From Salinicola halimionae (GTDB taxonomy: Bacteria; Pseudomonadota; Gammaproteobacteria; Pseudomonadales; Halomonadaceae): DNA of 64,000 nucleotides. Below, one piece after another: positions 58,443-64,000 of this stretch. Made by a program: the position numbers and the translations under genes. The DNA lies in assembly GCF_003206065.1 (NCBI RefSeq), contig NZ_PZJQ01000003.1:197823-261822 (forward strand), read 5' to 3'. Numbering within the stretch: position 1 is the stretch's first letter; the number at the start of each line of letters is the position of its first letter. The notes under the pieces are model-generated. The model did not search any database and was not told the origin of the DNA. It was given only the letters and a program-made list of their open reading frames with translations.

Positions 58443-61400
58443 TAGTTCTATCCTCTCTCCAGTTCAAAGAGAAAACATCACGCAGTTGTTTGTGAGACCC
58501 TTTTTCCTTATAGGTAATCAGAAGATTCGCTCCATCACCTAAGTCTCTAGTTCGATAATTTTGTTCATGTTTTAGCGTGTAGCGTTTTTCTTCTTCTAAG
58601 AATGCAGGAGAGACGTTTTTTACACCATCCCCTCGTCTACGCTCTCTCCTTGATGAATCCTCAACTGGTGGTCCTTCGGCTACCCCTTGGTAGGAGAACT
58701 CACTTACAGGTCCACTCATGTCAAAAGGCTGAATTTCCAAATGAACTTCTGAGAAGCTGTTTTGGGGTATAGAAACACCGATATTTATTTGGATAAGGTC
58801 TTCATGCATTGCGCCCCCCCATAGTTCGTACGAAAATTCCACTGAAATACCACTAAATACCATATCGAGCGAGTTCTGTTCGGAGTCGATATCTTCGAAC
58901 GGTTCAATCTGGCCTTCATGCTTACCAATCAAACTCCGGTTTAGCCACATCTGTGCAGAGGGGGCCACTAGCGTGACAAAGTACCAGCCCACCACCAGCG
59001 TGGCGAGCCCGATAATTGCTCCCACAACCAGACCGACAAGCAGACCGGCCGCCAAGGCCAATACAATACTGACTACGCCACCACCAATGGCCATCGCGCC
59101 GCGAGCAAGGCTTTCCTGGCCGCTGGTCGCTCGGCCCAGACGTCCTTCGCTCGCGGCATTCCCCAGTTGTTGAAAGCCATCCCAGACCGAGAGAAAACCG
59201 GACGCGACGCCGAGCAGTTTGCTGGCCACCGACCATTTAGCACTGCTGACCAGGGCATTATCACCCGCAATGCCGAGGGAAGCACTGCGGATGCGGCTAT
59301 AGCCCTCTACCGCTGTCATCCCACCGCTGGCAACACTCACGGCGGTGCCCAGTACCAGCATCCAGTCGGCACTATCTTCCGGACCCTTGTCGGTTTCTGC
59401 CTTGAACACCGCGAGGGCGTTCCACAGCACCAGGCCAAAACCCAGAACCTTGCTGTAACGATTACCGCTCATGATGCCTGCGCCAATATCCCGCGCACTC
59501 TGGGCGAGATCTCTGCCACGCTGGCGCTGGTCATCAGGGGTGTAGTTTTCCACCAGGTCGGCATTGGTTGTGGCGGTGAGCCGGGCCAGTACATCGGCAT
59601 TCACCAGCCCGCATTGAAGAGGAACTGCGACCACTATATCGCTGTCCGACATCAGGCCGCCAAAGTTGCCACTGCTGCCGTCATCGTATTTTAACGCAGT
59701 GTCGTTGGGCGGCGTGACCGTGTTGTCGTCACCCTTAATGTGCCGCGATAGCAGGCGGAGCCATTGATAGTATTCCGAGAGGGTCATGTTGACCGTTGCA
59801 ACGCGGGGGGGCGGTAAGTCACCATTTTGAGCATCGGGATCGGCCATATAGGCCATCTGCCCGCGGCGCATGAAGCTCTGTAGCCAGGCATGCGCGTCAG
59901 CGGAAGGGATTTCCCCAGCCATGTCATAGGTGGTTAGCGCGGCAAAGCTGTTGCCCAGCGTGACAGTCAGCAGGGCGAAAATGGATCGATATCGATTGAG
60001 GATAGCCTCCCTGGCCAGCGGTTGGCGCTGCCCATTCACGGTCTGGTATTGCTGATCTCCGAAACGCTCGCCCCATGTTTGCAGAGCATCGCCGGTGATA
60101 AACGCCCCAGGCGCCAGAGCCTGGCTTTCTGACAGTGCCTGCTCGATCAGCGCCGTGTTGTTGCTGAACAGAGCGACCATCAACGGGGACTTGGGACTAC
60201 TGAAATCCTGACCAAGCGTTTGCCACAGTGAGCGGCTAGCCGTGGCCAGAATACCGCCACGTAGGGCGTTAGCTATCAGGCCGCTCAGTCCCAGCCCGGA
60301 GGAGTAATCCTGCTGGCTATAACGACTTATCACGTCGGGCAGGTGTCGGGAGACCCAGAAGGCGTAGTCGTCATCCATCACGGGAACCAGCGCATCAATT
60401 AGTTGCGCCCTGGCATTGATGTCATCTCTCAGAGCTTGAAGCAGATCCGGGTCGCAGGATTCCTCCAGTTGGTCTCGATGCTGCGTAATGACGGTTTCGG
60501 TGTCGGCAAGGATCTCCTCCCGGTTATTCTGGACCGCCGCCAAATCATCCTCAGCAGCATTGACCAGCATGTCCAGATTGCCTTCTGCCAAGTCTGCCCA
60601 GCGCTGTTGACCTTCATCAAGCGTACCGTCTGCATTGTCTCGTTTTAGCTTTTCTCGAGCCTCGTAAAACTCTGTTCTATTCTGGCGGGCCTGGTTCAGA
60701 CGCTCTTGAGGATCAGACAGCGCATCCGCCATGGCTTGTGCTTTGTAACCCGTCTCAAAGTGCTTCTGAAAGGCTTCAAGCGCATTGTTACAAAGCACCT
60801 TGCGCCGGTTGGTATCGTCATCCCCGTCACAGAAGGCTTCCATCGATTGCATAGGCTGGTGGCGCTGGGCATTCAGTTCATCAATGATGCCGATTTCATC
60901 CTTGACAGCAAGAATAAGGCCTTTGCCTTGGTAACGACTGGCAGCATGATCAAGCCGCAAACCCATGGCATCTTTTAGTTGCTTCGGTTCATAGATCTTT
61001 CTATTTGGACCGCTGGACCAGAACTGTGTGTCAAGGTCACGTGCGCCGGCGCTGTATTCGGCGACAGTTTCTAGATCGTCCGTGCCGTACGCGAAGGGCT
61101 GGGCACCTTGCCCTCCAACCCATGATCGAATATCGATTTTCTGCATGTTGGCCTCGCGCCAAGCGGCATCTCCACCAATCATTTCGATATGTTCATTGGG
61201 CCAAGCGTGCTCAGTGAAGGCATAATAAAGCATTCCCGAATTGTCTGGGTCCGGAAGCGTCACGAGAGACGCGTGAAGCGCATCACTCTCATTGTTCTGG
61301 CATCGCTCAGGAAACGTAATTTCATCTAGAGACGGAGGGTTGAGAATCTGAAACTGATAGTACTTGCCATCGCTGGTAATCGCGTAGGCATACCAGTACA

Positions 61401-61761
61401 TCCCATTGGGATTATCCTGATCGTAGAAATAGAGATAACCCTGGCGCAGCTGCCGGAGTATATATTTATTGACCTGACTATCTGTGCTCTGCGTAACTTC
61501 CGCCTTCACCTCGTCTGGAATACTTCTGGCGCTTTCTTCACCATCGACCAAGGTTTTATCCAACATGATGTTGGTAAACTCTTCGATTCTGGGCTGCTCC
61601 AGCTCGGGAATCTGGCTATTCCGGTCATTACGCTGACAAACGGCATAACGAACCGGGAGTATCGGCAGGCCTTTTCGCTCGCAGAACTCACATCGTCCGC
61701 TGCCGGTTCCTCCCGCTTGGCCCGCTGCCGCATGGGCGCCGGCGCTAGATGCTGCTGCCAT
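58432..61761 (-). CDS. VasX-like T6SS membrane-active effector
   Basis: Large predicted effector (about 1109 residues) delivered by the VgrG encoded upstream. The N-terminus carries the VasX N-terminal signature CEFCERKGLPILPVRYAVC with a CxxC at residues 24-27, followed by the conserved LRQLRQGYLYFYDQ region. Long helical segments fill the middle. Hydrophobic stretches lie at about residues 770-860, and a long hydrophobic hairpin (VVSIVLALAAGLLVGLVVG, then GLATLVVGWYFVTLVA) at about 888-932, resembling the colicin-like pore-forming part of VasX. The last 175 residues are soluble. I chose the ATG at 61761, which has GGGAGG 9 bases upstream and overlaps the chaperone gene by 17 bases; 61806 is an alternative. 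Its 3' end has markedly lower G+C than the middle. Confidence 0.85.
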   Translation of the reverse strand: MAAASSAGAHAAAGQAGGTGSGRCEFCERKGLPILPVRYAVCQRNDRNSQIPELEQPRIEEFTNIMLDKTLVDGEESARSIPDEVKAEVTQSTDSQVNKYILRQLRQGYLYFYDQDNPNGMYWYAYAITSDGKYYQFQILNPPSLDEITFPERCQNNESDALHASLVTLPDPDNSGMLYYAFTEHAWPNEHIEMIGGDAAWREANMQKIDIRSWVGGQGAQPFAYGTDDLETVAEYSAGARDLDTQFWSSGPNRKIYEPKQLKDAMGLRLDHAASRYQGKGLILAVKDEIGIIDELNAQRHQPMQSMEAFCDGDDDTNRRKVLCNNALEAFQKHFETGYKAQAMADALSDPQERLNQARQNRTEFYEAREKLKRDNADGTLDEGQQRWADLAEGNLDMLVNAAEDDLAAVQNNREEILADTETVITQHRDQLEESCDPDLLQALRDDINARAQLIDALVPVMDDDYAFWVSRHLPDVISRYSQQDYSSGLGLSGLIANALRGGILATASRSLWQTLGQDFSSPKSPLMVALFSNNTALIEQALSESQALAPGAFITGDALQTWGERFGDQQYQTVNGQRQPLAREAILNRYRSIFALLTVTLGNSFAALTTYDMAGEIPSADAHAWLQSFMRRGQMAYMADPDAQNGDLPPPRVATVNMTLSEYYQWLRLLSRHIKGDDNTVTPPNDTALKYDDGSSGNFGGLMSDSDIVVAVPLQCGLVNADVLARLTATTNADLVENYTPDDQRQRGRDLAQSARDIGAGIMSGNRYSKVLGFGLVLWNALAVFKAETDKGPEDSADWMLVLGTAVSVASGGMTAVEGYSRIRSASLGIAGDNALVSSAKWSVASKLLGVASGFLSVWDGFQQLGNAASEGRLGRATSGQESLARGAMAIGGGVVSIVLALAAGLLVGLVVGAIIGLATLVVGWYFVTLVAPSAQMWLNRSLIGKHEGQIEPFEDIDSEQNSLDMVFSGISVEFSYELWGGAMHEDLIQINIGVSIPQNSFSEVHLEIQPFDMSGPVSEFSYQGVAEGPPVEDSSRRERRRGDGVKNVSPAFLEEEKRYTLKHEQNYRTRDLGDGANLLITYKEKGSHKQLRDVFSLNWREDRTNDF

Positions 61762-62647
61762 AGGATGATGCCTCCCTCTGTTCTGATATCGCTTCCCAAT
61801 CGGCATCGGAAAGCTGATTCGTCAATCCCATGTAATTCAGTCGACCACCCAGTTTGTCGAGTAGCGCCCGCATGATCGGATGGCGATAAAAATCGTGATG
61901 TGTCGTTAATCCATGAAGCACAAAAGTGGCTAACTCTTGCCGCTCTCGAAGGCCAACTTCCTGAGCCGTGACGATCAATGCGTCAACAGACTCCGACGGC
62001 GCTTTTCGCAAGCCCATTGTTCCCGGAAGCGTGCGGTAAAGTTCTCGGCAGCGATTGATCTGGCCGACGCGCTGAATCGCACGCCATTGTTCCGTCGTCA
62101 GCTTGAGACTACCGAGCCGCCGCTGATCGGCATGAGGCTCGAGACAACGCAATCGACCTTCGGTATCGAGATAAACCCAACGGTCGATGGGACCCAGCAG
62201 CGCCGATAGCTGCCAAGGGAGCAAGATGCGTGGCAGTTGCTCGAGCACTCGGGGATCATAGAAGCGCAACAGCGCGGGCTTTTTATCAGGTGTTGCCGGC
62301 GCCAACTGCCTTCCGAGATAAGCGGCAGCGGTCGTGCAGGCCTGTTTGGTCGTTATCCAGCCGCAGAAAGGCACCGGCTCAAGCAAGCCGGAAGATCGTC
62401 TGTCTCTTTCCTCGATCAATTGCGCAGCAATATCCTGATCACCCTTCCCGGTAGTCGGATAGAGATAAAGGCGTTGTGACGGTGTCTGAGCAATGAAGGG
62501 ATTGTTTATCAATCCGGCCGATTTTCGCGCTTCATCGCTCAGGCGCAGTGCTGGCGCATTGGATGGGTCAACCAGGCGATATAACCGCCCGGCTTCTGCC
62601 TCTCTCTCGGCCTCGGTGAGAAACTCGACCTCCTCGATCAATCGCAC
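61745..62647 (-). CDS. DUF4123 T6SS effector chaperone/adaptor (Tap/TEC family)
   Basis: Adaptor that loads a cognate effector on the VgrG tip; DUF4123 genes typically lie between vgrG and the effector gene, as here. The 300 residues contain the family-like LLRFYDPRVLEQLPRILLPWQLSALLGPIDRWVYLD region (in parts) around residues 125-165 and a helical C-terminal part (residues about 190-300) of the kind that confers effector specificity. It starts 2 bases after the vgrG stop and overlaps the effector start, so the three are one operon. Confidence 0.88.
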   Translation of the reverse strand: MRLIEEVEFLTEAEREAEAGRLYRLVDPSNAPALRLSDEARKSAGLINNPFIAQTPSQRLYLYPTTGKGDQDIAAQLIEERDRRSSGLLEPVPFCGWITTKQACTTAAAYLGRQLAPATPDKKPALLRFYDPRVLEQLPRILLPWQLSALLGPIDRWVYLDTEGRLRCLEPHADQRRLGSLKLTTEQWRAIQRVGQINRCRELYRTLPGTMGLRKAPSESVDALIVTAQEVGLRERQELATFVLHGLTTHHDFYRHPIMRALLDKLGGRLNYMGLTNQLSDADWEAISEQREASSYGSSI

Positions 62648-62649
62648 TG

Positions 62650-64000
62650 CTAGCTTTCCACGGTACTGTCACCACCGCTGGCAGCGGCCTGATTCTTAAT
62701 GGGGCAAAGCACGTCCTCACCTTCCGGCAACTCAGGCATCGCCACATCCATGCTCGCCGGGCCACCGAAGCTGTGTTGAGCGCCTTTGATATCGATGGCG
62801 CCGGGGCCGTGGACGTCGATATTTCCCCCTTCGATACGGATATAGCCGCCACCGCTGGTCAGCAAAATGCCGTTGGCGGCGTTGATTTCGACGCGCCCTT
62901 CGGTGGAGGTGATCTTGACGTCCTTCTGCGCCGTTAATTCCATTTCGTCACTCTGCGCCTGCACTTCGACCTTACCCTTGGCGGCGAAGAGCTTGATGCC
63001 GGCGCGGTAAACGAACAGCGAGAGCTTTTCGGAGATCGAGGCCACCAGGCTCTTGCCGGTGGCGATATTGACGTCTTCACCGCTCGAGACGCTGAGTGAC
63101 TTGCCCTGAGCCAGGTGGGTCGACTCCGGGGTGCTCAGGGTGATGCCCGCCGGCGAGGCCATATGCAGCCAGGGCGCTTTCATCCGCGCCGATTCGCCAC
63201 GGCCGCCGCTATCGGTGGCACCACGGGCGCTGTCTTGGTTGGCCTGTCCTGATGAACCGGCAAGCTGTTCACTATTGCCGTAAGTGTCGTCGGCGTCCTC
63301 GCCTGCCTGCTTGAGGTGGGTACGGCTGTCGAGCGCTTCGGCGTTGTGGTCCTGGGCGCTCTGACTGAGCGTATCGGTGAGGCTGTAGGCGCTGTCGAGT
63401 TGCTGCCGGGCCGGGGTGAGGTCGAGCTGGTCGCCGCTGGCACCGAGTTGGCCCCAGCTTGAGAGGTAGAGCCCCTGGTTGGCGCGGATAGCGCCATAGG
63501 CATCGGTACGCAGTTCGAACCCGGTCCCACGGAAGGCACCTCGAGTGTTGCCGGTCTGGTGGATCAGGTAGCCAAGGTTGAGTTGGCTCTTCTCGTTTTC
63601 GGAATTGAGGCGAACGCGCTCCTGATCGGTGGCGTCGTCGAAGACGAGTTCGTTGTACTTGCTGCCGCGATAAGTCTTGCTCTTGAACCCGGAGAGCAGA
63701 CCATGGCTGTGCCAGTCGGGGCTCTGTTCGCCGTTGTAGACACGGCCGGTGATCAGCGGGCGGTCGGCATCGCCTTCGAGGAAGTCAACAAGGACTTCCT
63801 GGCCGATACGCGGGACGAACACGCCGCCCCAGCCGGCGCCGGCGTTGGGCTGGGAGACCCTGAGCCAGACGCTGGAGTTTTCGTCCTGCTGGCCCTGGCG
63901 GTCCCAGTGGAACTGCACGCGCACGCGGTTGAGGTGATCGGTGTGGATCTCTTCGTTGGCCGGGCCGACCACGGTGGCGGTCTGGGGGCCGCCGATCACC
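62650..64000 (-). CDS. vgrG: Type VI secretion spike protein VgrG, 5' part outside the window
   Basis: Trimeric spike of the T6SS that carries effectors through the sheath. The window holds the C-terminal 449 or so residues: the end of the gp27-like part with the gp5 OB-fold (NRVRVQFHWDRQGQQDEN, GAGWGGVFVPRIGQEVLVDFLEG), followed by the beta-helix needle/DUF2345 region (KSLSVSSGEDVNIATGKSL, EINAANGILLTSGGGYIRIEGGNI, in parts). No extra toxic domain is fused to the end, consistent with cargo delivery through the adjacent chaperone. The start lies beyond the right edge, so the gene is cut by the window and not broken. Confidence 0.93.
   Translation of the reverse strand, partial: VIGGPQTATVVGPANEEIHTDHLNRVRVQFHWDRQGQQDENSSVWLRVSQPNAGAGWGGVFVPRIGQEVLVDFLEGDADRPLITGRVYNGEQSPDWHSHGLLSGFKSKTYRGSKYNELVFDDATDQERVRLNSENEKSQLNLGYLIHQTGNTRGAFRGTGFELRTDAYGAIRANQGLYLSSWGQLGASGDQLDLTPARQQLDSAYSLTDTLSQSAQDHNAEALDSRTHLKQAGEDADDTYGNSEQLAGSSGQANQDSARGATDSGGRGESARMKAPWLHMASPAGITLSTPESTHLAQGKSLSVSSGEDVNIATGKSLVASISEKLSLFVYRAGIKLFAAKGKVEVQAQSDEMELTAQKDVKITSTEGRVEINAANGILLTSGGGYIRIEGGNIDVHGPGAIDIKGAQHSFGGPASMDVAMPELPEGEDVLCPIKNQAAASGGDSTVES

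Noticed and set aside
62650..64000. vgrG appearing truncated at its 5' end
   Set aside because: The frame is open to the window edge, so this is a window limit and not a pseudogene.

Overview
The window is about 62% G+C over most of its length. It is packed with single-copy housekeeping genes of a Gram-negative gammaproteobacterium: meso-DAP peptidoglycan synthesis, Mla and Lpt outer-membrane systems, MreBCD, sspA/sspB and GatCAB. Gene order closely follows the Pseudomonas aeruginosa PA44xx region (dcw cluster, rnpB, rsmI, lpoA, yraN, gmhA, BON lipoprotein, sspBA, rpsI/rplM, zapE, algW, his, murA, mla, kdsD, lpt, rpoN, ptsN, rapZ, pmbA, tldD, yhdP, rng, maf, mreDCB, gatCAB). Protein character and composition suggest a halophilic member of the Oceanospirillales/Halomonadaceae (Salinicola, Kushneria, Chromohalobacter or Halomonas type); the genus is inference.

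Layout. 1-12.2 kb: division and cell-wall (dcw) cluster on the minus strand, rsmH-ftsL-ftsI-murE-murF-mraY-murD-ftsW-murG-murC, mostly with short stop/start overlaps; murC runs to the left edge. 12.25-12.6 kb: RNase P RNA with a clear promoter. 12.8-17.4 kb: rsmI, then divergent lpoA-yraN-gmhA-dolP. 17.4-19.8 kb: sspB-sspA and rpsI-rplM (minus). 19.8-24.2 kb: zapE, zapG, a Nif3-like gene and an AlgW/DegS protease. 24.3-31.3 kb: hisD, hisG, murA, ibaG and mlaBCDEF (minus). 31.5-40.4 kb: kdsD, lptCAB, rpoN, hpf, ptsN, rapZ, npr, mgtE and a thioesterase (plus). 40.4-44.0 kb: pmbA, darP, tldD. 44.0-53.7 kb: an unrecognised 84-residue gene, yhdP, rng, maf and mreDCB (minus). 54-57.3 kb: gatCAB. 57.5-64 kb: an accessory type VI secretion (T6SS) module of vgrG, DUF4123 chaperone, VasX-like membrane-active effector and Sel1-repeat candidate immunity protein, running off the right edge.

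How the genes work together. Most of the window builds and maintains the envelope: UDP-MurNAc-pentapeptide assembly (MurA, C, D, E, F), lipid I/II synthesis (MraY, MurG), septal synthesis (FtsW, FtsI, FtsL, LpoA as activator), elongation (MreBCD), phospholipid retrieval and transport (Mla, YhdP), LPS precursor synthesis and transport (KdsD, GmhA, Lpt) and envelope stress sensing (AlgW/DegS). A second theme is ribosome and RNA metabolism (RsmH, RsmI, rnpB, L13, S9, Hpf, DarP, RNase G, RapZ, GatCAB).

Points of most interest are the T6SS effector module with its AT-rich toxin-tip/immunity segment, a near-consensus sigma-54 promoter directly upstream of rpoN, a hairpin overlapping the rplM ribosome-binding site, and several genes absent from expected syntenic slots (mraZ, kdsC, hisC, petABC, the nit hydrolase). 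No tRNA, CRISPR array, insertion sequence or prophage gene was recognised.
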